A stretch of DNA of 64,000 bases from an uncultured bacterium. Its GTDB lineage: Bacteria; Planctomycetota; UBA1135; GCA-002686595. Below the pieces are notes generated by a model, which saw nothing but the letters and a program-made list of their open reading frames with translations, did not search any database and was not told the DNA's origin. The stretch's first letter is position 1. Each line of letters begins with the position of its first letter. The stretch is from positions 1 through 64,000 of the forward strand of contig CALJGV010000024.1 of NCBI GenBank assembly GCA_938075305.1. Reading direction: 5' to 3'. This document shows positions 20,896 to 28,520 of this stretch, piece after piece. A program made the position numbers and the translations under genes.

Positions 20896-20931
20896 AGGGG
20901 CCAGGCACTCCAACCGGAGCGCCTGGCCCCT
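20896..20931 (+). terminator. Strong hairpin terminator
   Basis: An 11-bp perfect stem (AGGGGCCAGGC / GCCTGGCCCCT) continues past one A-C mismatch into a further CTCC/GGAG pairing, leaving a 4-nt loop. It sits 29 nt after the secreted-protein stop codon. Right of it lies about 180 bp with no gene, presumably the promoter of the next gene. Confidence 0.75.
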
Positions 20932-21113
20932 CCTTCGTGCCGTACCCATTGCTTCAGCGAGGCCCGGTGCGCCCCTGGACGAGACAGCAATGGCCGCCCG
21001 GTACCTGGGAACCCCGGAACGTCAGGGCGCGTCCGTTCCGTGGACCGCCAGGGGCGCTAGGCTGATGCAGGCAGCCTGCCGACTCCGCTGCACGCTCCCT
21101 CCACGACCAGCAC

Positions 21114-23681
21114 ATGACTCGCCCTTCTGTCCGCCGTGCCCTCGCCGCTCTCGCCGCCCCGGCGTGCACCGTCCTCCTAGCGGGCGGCGCCGTGGCCGCG
21201 GGCGCCTGGCACGACGACGACCCCAAGATCCTCGATCGGCGCCCGGCCTACGCCGGCCCGGGCTTCCTCCGGGGCGCCGCCGCGACCATGGGCCTGCCCG
21301 CGGCCAGCGCGGGGGCCAACCTGGACTTTGCGTCCCAGGGGCTGCGGCTGGAGTCATGGCTCACGCTGGGCGACCTCGGGGGCGCATCTTCGGGCAACGA
21401 CTGCTGGGGTTACGCCTCGCCGTCGGGGCGTGAGTACGCCCTGATGGGGACGTCGATCAACACGGTCGTCGTCGAGGTGACCGACCCCGCCAACGCCACG
21501 CTCGTCGCGACCATCCCGGGCCCGGTCAGCCTGTGGCGGGACGTGAAGGTCTACCAGGACCGCGCCTACTCGGTGAGCGAGGGTGGCCAGGGGATCCAGG
21601 TCATCGACCTCTCTGCGGTGGACACCGGGGTGGTGAGCCTCGAGACCACCGTCACGGGCAACGGGTCGGACGCCACGCACAACGTGGCCATCGACGAGGT
21701 GAGCGGGTACCTCTACCGCACCGGCGGCGGAGGTAACGGCCTGCGGATCTACAGCCTCGCTAACCCCTCAAGCCCGCAGTACGTCGGCTCCTGGAGCAGC
21801 CGCTACGTGCATGACGCTCAGGTGGTCACCTACACCAGCGGCCCCTACGCCGGCCGCCAGCTCGCGTTCTGCTGCGCGGGCCTGGGGAACGGGTCGGGGG
21901 ATACGGGGCTCTCCATCGTGGACGTCACGAACAAGAACTTCCCGTTCCGCATCGAGCAGATCGCCTACCCCAACCGCCGCTACAGCCACCAGGGCTGGCT
22001 CTCGCCGGACCGCAGTCGCTTCTACCTCGGCGATGAGCTCGACGAGAACGCCGGCGTCAATACGACGGTCACCCGCGTCTTCGACGTAAGCGACCCGGGG
22101 AACGCCTCCTTCATCGGGGAGTTCACGAACGGCGTGGCCAGCATCAGCCACAACATGTACGAGCGGGACGGCCTCCTGTTCCAGGCGAACTACACCTCCG
22201 GGCTGCGCGTCTTCGACACCGCGAGTGACCCGGACACCCCGGTGGAGGTGGCCTCCTTCGACACCGCCCCAGACCTGACCTCGTCCAGCTTCAACGGCCT
22301 GTGGAGCTGCTATGTGGGGCTCCCCAGCGGCACCGTCATCGGGAGCGACCTCGAACGCGGGCTGTTCGTCTGGACCTTCGACCCCCTCGGCGTGGACGTT
22401 GACCCGACGGGGCTCCGCGAGCTGAGCCCTGCGGGGGAGAGCGTCTCCGCCAACGTGCGCTCGATCAACGGCAACTCCATCGCCCCCGGTTCCGTGGAGC
22501 TCGTGGTGGACGGCGGCAACGGTCCGGTCGCCGTGCCCATGACCGCCGGGACAGCCCCGGACACCTACACCGCGGAGCTGCCGACCTTCCCCTGCGGCGC
22601 CGAGGTGACGTGGTACGTGAGCGCGCGGACCCCCTCGGGCGTCCAGTCCACCTACCCCGCGGGCGCCCCGCTCCTCCCCTTCGTCTCCTTCGTCGGAGAG
22701 GCCGTGACCACGGCGCGCTACGACGACATGCAGACCGACAACGGGTGGCAGGGCGACCTGCCCGGGGACACGGCCTCCCGTGGCCAGTGGACCCGTGAGC
22801 GTCCCATCGGGACCCAGGCCGAACCCAACGGCGGCTACCCCGTCAACGGCCGGCAGTGTTGGTTCACCGGCCAGGCCGCGGTCGCGAACAACACCGAGGC
22901 CGACGTGGACCAGGGATTCACGACGCTCCTCTCGCCGGTCCTGGATCTCTCGGGAATGGAATACCCGGTGGTGGAGTACTACCGCTGGTTCTCCAACGTC
23001 TACGGCCAGAACGACCCGGACGACGCCTTCGAGGTCTTCATCTCCAACGACGCCGGCGCGACGTGGGCTGCGCTGGAGACCGTCGGACCCCTGGGGCCGG
23101 GCACCAACGGCGGGTGGATCCGGGCCGCGTTCCTCGTCCCCGAGTACGTCGTCCCGACCGATCAGGTGCAGCTGCGCTTCGTCGCTTCCGACACGGGGCG
23201 GATCAACATCGTCGAGGCGGCCATCGACGAGTTCCGGGTGTACGACGTGGGCTGCAGCGGCGCGATCGGAACCGCTTACTGCCAGGGAGCCCCCAACTCC
23301 ACGGGGCTGGTGGGCACGATCGTCGGGGAGGGCAGCGCGTTCCTTCTCCAGAACAACCTGGAACTGGTGGCGACCGAGCTCCCGCCCCAGCAGAGCGGCT
23401 TCTTCGTGGTCGCGAACAGCCAGGCCTCGGTGCCCATGGTCGGCGGCGGCCAGGGGACCCTGTGCGTCGGGGGCACCACGGGCCGCTACCTGGCCCAGGC
23501 CTCGAACTCCGGCTCCACCGGCACCATCCGCCTCGTGGTCGATGCTACGGCAGTCCCCACGCCCACTGGCGCCACGGCCACCCTCGCCGGGGACACCTGG
23601 AACTTCCAGTGCTGGCACCGGGACGCGAACCCCGGACCGACCTCGAACTTCACCGAGGGATACTCGGTGACGTTCCGCTGA
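21114..23681 (+). CDS. Choice-of-anchor-B/LVIVD-repeat secreted protein with shared C-terminal domain
   Basis: This 855-residue protein has an N-terminal signal peptide (LAALAAPACTVLLAGGAVAAG). Residues about 75-420 match the choice-of-anchor-B type propeller: NDCWGYASPSGREYALMG, SLWRDVKVY, HNVAIDEVSGYLYRTGG, SIVDVTN, SHQGWLSPDRSRFYLGDE, RVFDVSDP, SHNMYERDGLLFQANY and GLRVFD. The middle (about 540-715) looks like a jelly-roll adhesion or CUB-like module (YPVVEYYRWF). The end is the shared C-terminal domain, opening with YCQGAPNSTG and closing with TWNFQCWHRDANPGP and SNFTEGYSVTF. The family name reflects proteins carrying different surface-anchoring tails in different phyla, so the shared domain here may be the anchoring or sorting tail. 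No enzymatic residues are evident. Confidence 0.9.
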   Translation: MTRPSVRRALAALAAPACTVLLAGGAVAAGAWHDDDPKILDRRPAYAGPGFLRGAAATMGLPAASAGANLDFASQGLRLESWLTLGDLGGASSGNDCWGYASPSGREYALMGTSINTVVVEVTDPANATLVATIPGPVSLWRDVKVYQDRAYSVSEGGQGIQVIDLSAVDTGVVSLETTVTGNGSDATHNVAIDEVSGYLYRTGGGGNGLRIYSLANPSSPQYVGSWSSRYVHDAQVVTYTSGPYAGRQLAFCCAGLGNGSGDTGLSIVDVTNKNFPFRIEQIAYPNRRYSHQGWLSPDRSRFYLGDELDENAGVNTTVTRVFDVSDPGNASFIGEFTNGVASISHNMYERDGLLFQANYTSGLRVFDTASDPDTPVEVASFDTAPDLTSSSFNGLWSCYVGLPSGTVIGSDLERGLFVWTFDPLGVDVDPTGLRELSPAGESVSANVRSINGNSIAPGSVELVVDGGNGPVAVPMTAGTAPDTYTAELPTFPCGAEVTWYVSARTPSGVQSTYPAGAPLLPFVSFVGEAVTTARYDDMQTDNGWQGDLPGDTASRGQWTRERPIGTQAEPNGGYPVNGRQCWFTGQAAVANNTEADVDQGFTTLLSPVLDLSGMEYPVVEYYRWFSNVYGQNDPDDAFEVFISNDAGATWAALETVGPLGPGTNGGWIRAAFLVPEYVVPTDQVQLRFVASDTGRINIVEAAIDEFRVYDVGCSGAIGTAYCQGAPNSTGLVGTIVGEGSAFLLQNNLELVATELPPQQSGFFVVANSQASVPMVGGGQGTLCVGGTTGRYLAQASNSGSTGTIRLVVDATAVPTPTGATATLAGDTWNFQCWHRDANPGPTSNFTEGYSVTFR

Positions 23682-23726
23682 GCGAAGGGGTACGTCGGCA
23701 GCGGCGCCCCGAGCTCCCCCTTCCAC

Positions 23727-23746
23727 GGGGCGGCGGGCGCCGCCCC
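23727..23746 (+). terminator. GC-rich hairpin terminator
   Basis: GGGGCGGC and GCCGCCCC form an 8-bp perfect stem with a 4-nt loop, 45 nt after the stop codon, followed by a C run and CTTGTCC. Further right, GTCCGAGG is directly repeated at about 23755 and 23774, with no clear role. Confidence 0.6.
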
Positions 23747-23935
23747 CCCCCTTGTCCGAGGACTTGAGGAAGTCCGAGGTCTGTAGGAAGACGCCGCCTT
23801 GGCCGTCACGGACCCGTTGACGGCAGGTTTACCCCGAAGAATGCGGTTGAGCGGGCAAATAGGCGTTCCAATGACGGGACCATTGCCCAGACGCATCTGG
23901 CGCGGAACGACTCTTACCCCTGCTTCTCCAAAGCC

Positions 23936-25543
23936 ATGACTCTCCTTTCCACCCTCGCCTTGACCTCCGCCATCGCTGGCGGCGGCGGCGGCTTCAGCGG
24001 CGCGCTCGAGATCAACGAGATCCGCATCGACCAACCCGGCTCCGACAACGATGAGTACTTCGAACTGAAGGGCGACCCCTCGCTCGACCTGACCAACGTC
24101 TTCTACATCGTGATCGGCGACGGGTCCGCAGGGGCCGGAGTGGTCGAGTCCATCACGGACCTGACCGGGAGCACGGTCGACGGCAACGGGTACTTCGTCG
24201 CGGCGGAGAGCGGCTTCAGCCTCGGGACGGCGAACCTCACGACCACGCTCGGCTTCGAGAACAGCGACAACGTCACGCACATGCTCGTCACCGGCTTCAC
24301 CGGCACGCTCCAGGACGACCTGGACACCAACGACGATGGCTTCCTCGACGTGGAACCCTGGATCGATGTGATCGACGTCGTCGCGCTCGTTGAGACGCCC
24401 TTCTCCGGCGACAAGACCTACGAGATGATGTTCGACGGCGCCAGCGTCGGCCCCGACGGGACCTTCGTTCCTGGCCACGTCTTCGAGTGCACGGCCGGCT
24501 GGCAGATCGGCGCGTTTGGCCCGGGAACCACGGACACCCCCGGCGGTCCGAACTCGCCCGTGTGCCCCGGCCCGCGGATCAACGAGATCCGCATCGACCA
24601 GCCCAGCAGCGACACCGACGAGTACTTCGAGCTCCTCACCGAGCCCGGCGCTGACCTGTCCACTCTCAGCTATATCGTCATCGGGGACGGCTCTGGCGGC
24701 TCGGGCGTTGTCGAGTCCATCACGGACCTCGCCGGCCTCTCCACGGGCGCCTCGGGCTACTTCCTTGCTGCGGAGAGCTCCTTCACCCTCGGCGTCACCC
24801 CCGACCTCACCACCTCCCTCGGCTTCGAGAACGGTGACAACGTCACCCACCTCCTGGTGCGGGACTTCACCGGCGCCCTCCAGGAGGACCTCGACACGGA
24901 CGACGACGGGGTCCTGGACATCACGCCCTGGAGCGAGGTGGTCGACGCGGTCTCGCTCGTCGAGGAGATCGGCGGCGGTGACCGGTATTATGGCTCTGCG
25001 CTCGGCTTCGCCGACCTCGGCCCCAACGGCTCCTTCGTCCCGGCCCAGGCCGTGCGATGCGGCGAGGGCTGGAGGATCGGGTCCTTCGACCTCAACGGAT
25101 TCGACACCCCTGGCGACCAGAACTTCCCTTGCGCCGGGTTCTCCTACCGATGCTACGCCACCAACGACCCGATCAATCAGGGGATCCTCGCGATCGTGGG
25201 GTCGGGTTCTCTGCAGCTGAACGACTCTGCGGTGTACGCCTACGAGCTCCCCGTGGACTCGTTCGGCGTCATGATCGCCGGAGCCACCGACTCTCCGCAG
25301 TCGTCGGCGTTCGGCGAAGCGTGCATCAACTCCTCGGGCATCCGCGTCAGCTACGGCTTCGCAACCGGCGGTGAGTTCACCTTCCCCATCGACCTGGAGG
25401 ACGTCGTCTACGCGCCGCTGGGTACGGGGGGCAGCGGCTTCGCCCCCGGTGACACCTTGGCCTTCCAGTACCTGTATCGCGACGCCTCGGCGCCCGCCGG
25501 CGCGAGGTACTCCGACGCGGTTGCGTTCGCCATCGGCCTTTGA
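23936..25543 (+). CDS. Secreted protein with two lamin-tail-like (LTD) repeats
   Basis: This 535-residue protein has a short signal peptide (MTLLSTLALTSAIA). Two tandem copies of a domain of about 190 residues follow, each opening with INEIRIDQP, then DEYFEL, YIVIGDGS, VVESITDL, NVTHMLV or NVTHLLV, and closing with GW(Q/R)IG. INEI...DEYFEL is the start of the lamin-tail (LTD) fold used by secreted bacterial proteins and nucleases. The last 130 residues begin YRCYATNDP and end FAPGDTLAFQYLYRD and YSDAVAFAI, a divergent version of the C-terminal domain in neighbouring secreted proteins. No catalytic motif is seen; a binding or structural role outside the cell is likely. The internal duplication is strong at nucleotide level too. 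Confidence 0.87.
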   Translation: MTLLSTLALTSAIAGGGGGFSGALEINEIRIDQPGSDNDEYFELKGDPSLDLTNVFYIVIGDGSAGAGVVESITDLTGSTVDGNGYFVAAESGFSLGTANLTTTLGFENSDNVTHMLVTGFTGTLQDDLDTNDDGFLDVEPWIDVIDVVALVETPFSGDKTYEMMFDGASVGPDGTFVPGHVFECTAGWQIGAFGPGTTDTPGGPNSPVCPGPRINEIRIDQPSSDTDEYFELLTEPGADLSTLSYIVIGDGSGGSGVVESITDLAGLSTGASGYFLAAESSFTLGVTPDLTTSLGFENGDNVTHLLVRDFTGALQEDLDTDDDGVLDITPWSEVVDAVSLVEEIGGGDRYYGSALGFADLGPNGSFVPAQAVRCGEGWRIGSFDLNGFDTPGDQNFPCAGFSYRCYATNDPINQGILAIVGSGSLQLNDSAVYAYELPVDSFGVMIAGATDSPQSSAFGEACINSSGIRVSYGFATGGEFTFPIDLEDVVYAPLGTGGSGFAPGDTLAFQYLYRDASAPAGARYSDAVAFAIGL

Positions 25544-25589
25544 GCCAACGCCAACGAGGCGGGCCAGTTCCGCCCTCATAGCACCCGAA

Positions 25590-25623
25590 GGGGGGCGCCG
25601 TGGCCTTTGCTGCGGCGCCCCCC
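25590..25623 (+). terminator. Strong hairpin terminator; rest of the gap is empty
   Basis: GGGGGGCGCCG and CGGCGCCCCCC form a perfect 11-bp stem with a 12-nt loop, 46 nt after the LTD-protein stop. The 375-bp gap 25544-25918 otherwise shows no gene. An in-frame extension of the next ORF back to 25607 begins inside this hairpin and is arginine/proline-rich, so it is taken as non-coding and as the promoter region of the esterase. Confidence 0.7.
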
Positions 25624-25918
25624 CCTCGTATCCCGAGGGCTCTCCGTCCGCCAGGAAGGCCGTCCGCGATGGCGCCGGCGAGCCCCCCGTCCCTTCGCTG
25701 CGGCGACCGGAGCTGCGGGGGCCAGCCCTCCCGCACTGGACCCCCGCCGGGCCACTTGGCTGAGGACCCCGATTCCCTCTGTGCGCGCGGAACGGTGGGG
25801 TGCCCCATGGGTTGGACGGGGAGGTGCGCGCGACGCGGCTGCGTCGATCATGGGTCGCGACGTCACGCCTTATGATCCACGCCCTTCCCCACCCGCATCG
25901 AGGCCCGTACCCGCCCGC

Positions 25919-26950
25919 ATGACCCTCTCCCACCTCCTCCTCGCCCTCGCGCCCCTGCTCGCCGCCCCCCTCCCTGTCTCCCAGGACCCTGTCCACGACC
26001 CTGAACCTCAGGGCACCGACGCCGCGGGGACCCACAGCCGTACGATGGAGATCGGAGGCGACCAGCGCGAGTTCCTCCTGCACATCCCGGAGGCCTACGA
26101 CTCGCCAGACCGTGAGGACCCCGTCCCCCTGGTGGTCATGCTCCATGGCCGCACCAGCAACGGCAAGCAGGCGGCCAGTGCGTATTATGGCTGGACGCAG
26201 CTCTCCAATCAGGAGGGCTTCGTGGTCGCCTTCCCCACGGCGCTCGGGAGACCGACAAGCTGGAAGGCATCGTGGGCCGGCAAGCCGACCGACGACTCGC
26301 TCTTCCTCGCCGCCCTGATCGACGAGGTCGTCGACGAGCTCGAGGTTGACCGCAACCGCGTCTACATGACCGGGCATAGCAGCGGCGGCTTCATGAGCTA
26401 CAGCTTCGCGGCCACCCACGGGGACAAGGTCGCCGCGATCGGCCCCGTGGCCGGCCTGTCCGTCGACCGGGGGCGGCCCTCCGCGCCCGTCTCCGTGATT
26501 TCCTTCCACGGCATCGCGGACCGCGTGGTCCCCTACGGCAAGAACAGGTGGCGTGCAGCCACGGCCGTCGAGTCCGCCGAGCGTTTCGCCAAGCACGGCG
26601 ACTGCAAGCCGACCGATCGCCAGGAGCTCCAGGGTGACCGGGTCCACCTGGACCGATGGATCAACCCGAAGGATGGGACCGAGGTCGCGCTCTACAGCAT
26701 CGAGGGCGGCGACCACGGGTGGCCCCGCGGCGGTCGGCGGTCCGTGCCAGCGACGAAGCTGATCTGGGAGTTCTTCGAGGCCCATCCCCGCCGCAAGGGC
26801 TCGGATGAGACGAAGATCGAAGCTCCCGCCAAGGTGCCTGGCGAGTCAAGCACGCCGTTGGAGCGGAACGGGAAGGCCGAGCGGGCCGGACGCTTCAACG
26901 ACCACCAGGGCGAACTACGAATTTCGAACAGCCCGGCGCTCCGGGGCTGA
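25919..26950 (+). CDS. Secreted CE1/PHB-depolymerase-type esterase
   Basis: The product is 343 residues from ATG 25919, where a signal peptide (LLLALAPLLAAPLPVSQ) begins. The alpha/beta-hydrolase resembles the LpqC/polyhydroxybutyrate depolymerase and feruloyl-esterase group of CE1: oxyanion region VVMLHGRTSN, nucleophile elbow GHSSG (S154), acid D201 in HGIADRVVPYG, and histidine H266 in GGDHGWP. Spacing of the triad is normal for the family. Likely substrates are short-chain or aromatic esters on polysaccharides, or polyesters; the sequence does not decide. The C-terminal 50 residues after FFEAHPRRK are charged and not part of the fold. It stands alone between terminators. Confidence 0.88.
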   Translation: MTLSHLLLALAPLLAAPLPVSQDPVHDPEPQGTDAAGTHSRTMEIGGDQREFLLHIPEAYDSPDREDPVPLVVMLHGRTSNGKQAASAYYGWTQLSNQEGFVVAFPTALGRPTSWKASWAGKPTDDSLFLAALIDEVVDELEVDRNRVYMTGHSSGGFMSYSFAATHGDKVAAIGPVAGLSVDRGRPSAPVSVISFHGIADRVVPYGKNRWRAATAVESAERFAKHGDCKPTDRQELQGDRVHLDRWINPKDGTEVALYSIEGGDHGWPRGGRRSVPATKLIWEFFEAHPRRKGSDETKIEAPAKVPGESSTPLERNGKAERAGRFNDHQGELRISNSPALRG

Positions 26951-27048
26951 TCGCGACCCGAACTCCCACTGGAGTTCTGCACGAGGTTTCCGCTACCCTC
27001 CGCGGGTGTCCTCCGCCCCCATCACCCCGCCCCGCTGAACGCGACGCC

Positions 27049-27067
27049 GGCCCGGAGTTTCCGGGCC
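27049..27067 (+). terminator. Hairpin before the transglutaminase operon
   Basis: GGCCCGGA and TCCGGGCC form a perfect 8-bp stem with a 3-nt loop (GTT), 98 nt after the esterase stop and 39 nt before the next ATG. It is close enough to the downstream gene to act either as the esterase terminator or in the leader of the next operon. A palindromic GGGGGCGCCCCC follows at about 27079. Confidence 0.45.
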
Positions 27068-27105
27068 CGCATGAACGCGGGGGCGCCCCCCTGCGTCGGC
27101 GCCCC

Positions 27106-28116
27106 ATGCATCGAAGCATCACCCTCGCCCTCGCGCTGGCCGTCGGCTGTGCTGGACCCGCCCAGCGGGAAGAAGCACCCCCCGGCGGCGGCTCCGCTGC
27201 CGAATCGGTGGCGGGCCGCCGGCTCGCCCTCGAGCTCTCGGTGACGGTCCCGGAGCTGGCGGACGAGGGCGCCCTCCACGTGTTCGTCCCGCTCCCGCGC
27301 GAGGCTTCGGCCCAGCGCGTGGGGTCCTTGACCGTGAGCGCCCCCATCGAGGGCTCGATCCAGACCGACGGCCTCGGGAACCGCTTCTGGCACGGCGAGA
27401 GCGCGGGTCCACGTCAGGAATTCCAGATCCAGGTGAACGCGACCGTCGAGCGCCTGCCACGTCGCAGCTCCCTCAAAGCCGGCGCCGCCCTCACCGAGGG
27501 CGACCGCGAGCGGCTCGCGCCCTGGCTCGCCTCCACCGGCCGCGTCCCCCTCGACGAGACCACCGCCGACGAGCTTCGGCCCATCCTCGATGAGCTCGGT
27601 CCGGCCCCATCCGGAGCCGACGCCCGCGCCCGCCAGATCTACGAGTGGGTCGTGGACAACGTCGAGTACAAGAAGACGGGTACCGGCTGGGGGAATGGCG
27701 ACATCTTCTGGGCCTGCAGCGAGCGCTACGGCAACTGCACCGACTTCCACACTCTGCTCCTCGCCCTCGCGCGCACCGAGGGCATCCCGGGGAGGTTCGA
27801 GATGGGCTTTCCGATCCCCATGGATCGTCCGTCCGGATCGATCGGCGGCTACCACTGCTGGGTCGAGCTCTGGCTCCCCGGCGCTGCCTGGACTCCGGTC
27901 GACGCTTCCGAGGCCGCCAAGCACCCCGAGGACCGCGAGCTGCACTTCGGGGGCGAGGAGCCGGACCGCGTCCTGTTCACCCGCGGACGCGACCTGCGCC
28001 TCGGAGACGACCACCAGGGCCCCGCCCTCAACTACTTCATCCACACCTTCGCTGAACTCGACGGTTCCAGGCTCGACGGCGTCGAGCAGACCGTCCGCTA
28101 CGAGGAGTTGCCATGA
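27106..28116 (+). CDS. Transglutaminase-like lipoprotein
   Basis: This 336-residue protein starts with a lipoprotein signal (ITLALALAVGC, lipid-modified C15), so it is membrane-anchored and periplasmic. The N-terminal half is a beta domain. The transglutaminase-like cysteine-protease core has the full triad: C211 in YGNCTDFH, H250 in GYHCW, and D266 in TPVDAS. Members of this superfamily act as peptidases, amidases or cross-linkers. The stop overlaps the start of the Fe-S gene (ATGA), making it the first gene of a coupled four-gene operon with a molybdoenzyme and its chaperone. The family is not a usual part of such operons. A role in maturation or turnover of the oxidoreductase is possible but unsupported beyond context. 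Confidence 0.88.
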   Translation: MHRSITLALALAVGCAGPAQREEAPPGGGSAAESVAGRRLALELSVTVPELADEGALHVFVPLPREASAQRVGSLTVSAPIEGSIQTDGLGNRFWHGESAGPRQEFQIQVNATVERLPRRSSLKAGAALTEGDRERLAPWLASTGRVPLDETTADELRPILDELGPAPSGADARARQIYEWVVDNVEYKKTGTGWGNGDIFWACSERYGNCTDFHTLLLALARTEGIPGRFEMGFPIPMDRPSGSIGGYHCWVELWLPGAAWTPVDASEAAKHPEDRELHFGGEEPDRVLFTRGRDLRLGDDHQGPALNYFIHTFAELDGSRLDGVEQTVRYEELP

Positions 28117-28520
28117 GCAAGATGTTTGTCGACGTCCGGCGCTGTATCGGATGCCACGCCTGTTCGGTCGCGTGCAAGACCGAGCACAGCGTGCCGCTGG
28201 GAGAGTTTCGCACCCGTGTCCGCTGGCTCCCGGAGCCCGGCGATGGACGCATGACCTTCCTGCCGCTGTTTGCGGAGACCTGCGACCTCGGGGTCAACCG
28301 CGCCCAGCACGGGCTCGCCCCCGCCTGCGTCACCGCCTGCCCGACCAAGGCGCTGGAGCTCGTGGACGAGGCCCCCGCCGAGTCGCGCCCCCTCGAGCGC
28401 AAAGGCGACACGCGGGACGGCGTCGTCTATCGCGGACACGCCCGCTGGCAAGAGGACGCCATGAACGCCGGCGTCGCGCTCTCCCCCGAGGACCCCGACC
28501 CCATCTACGAGCAATGGTAA
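28113..28520 (+). CDS. Short ferredoxin-like Fe-S subunit of a molybdoenzyme, one cluster cysteine replaced
   Basis: At 135 residues it is well below the roughly 180-250 of usual PsrB/DmsB-type electron-transfer subunits. The first cluster motif is intact: CIGCHACSVAC (C11, C14, C17, C21). The second reads CDLG-x11-CVTACP: C57, then Gly60 where CxxC would give cysteine, then C72 and C76. The codon is GGG, so it is not a one-base change from a UGC or UGU in the wrong frame. The middle two cluster motifs of the four-cluster family are absent. The protein would transfer electrons between the catalytic subunit and an unknown partner. It overlaps its neighbours at both ends (4 nt and 7 nt). One cluster may be 3Fe-4S or have a non-Cys ligand. 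Confidence 0.88.
   Translation: MSKMFVDVRRCIGCHACSVACKTEHSVPLGEFRTRVRWLPEPGDGRMTFLPLFAETCDLGVNRAQHGLAPACVTACPTKALELVDEAPAESRPLERKGDTRDGVVYRGHARWQEDAMNAGVALSPEDPDPIYEQW

Noticed and set aside
23486..26785. 1099-codon open frame on the minus strand
   Set aside because: It lies antisense to the LVIVD, lamin-tail and esterase genes, is rich in Arg/Gly/Val/Glu repeats typical of reversed high-GC genes, has no domain, and the opposite strand shows signal peptides and clear families.
27590..28513. In-frame extension upstream of the molybdoenzyme
   Set aside because: The extension overlaps the transglutaminase and Fe-S genes out of frame; the Tat signal and 7-nt overlap mark ATG 28514 as the start.
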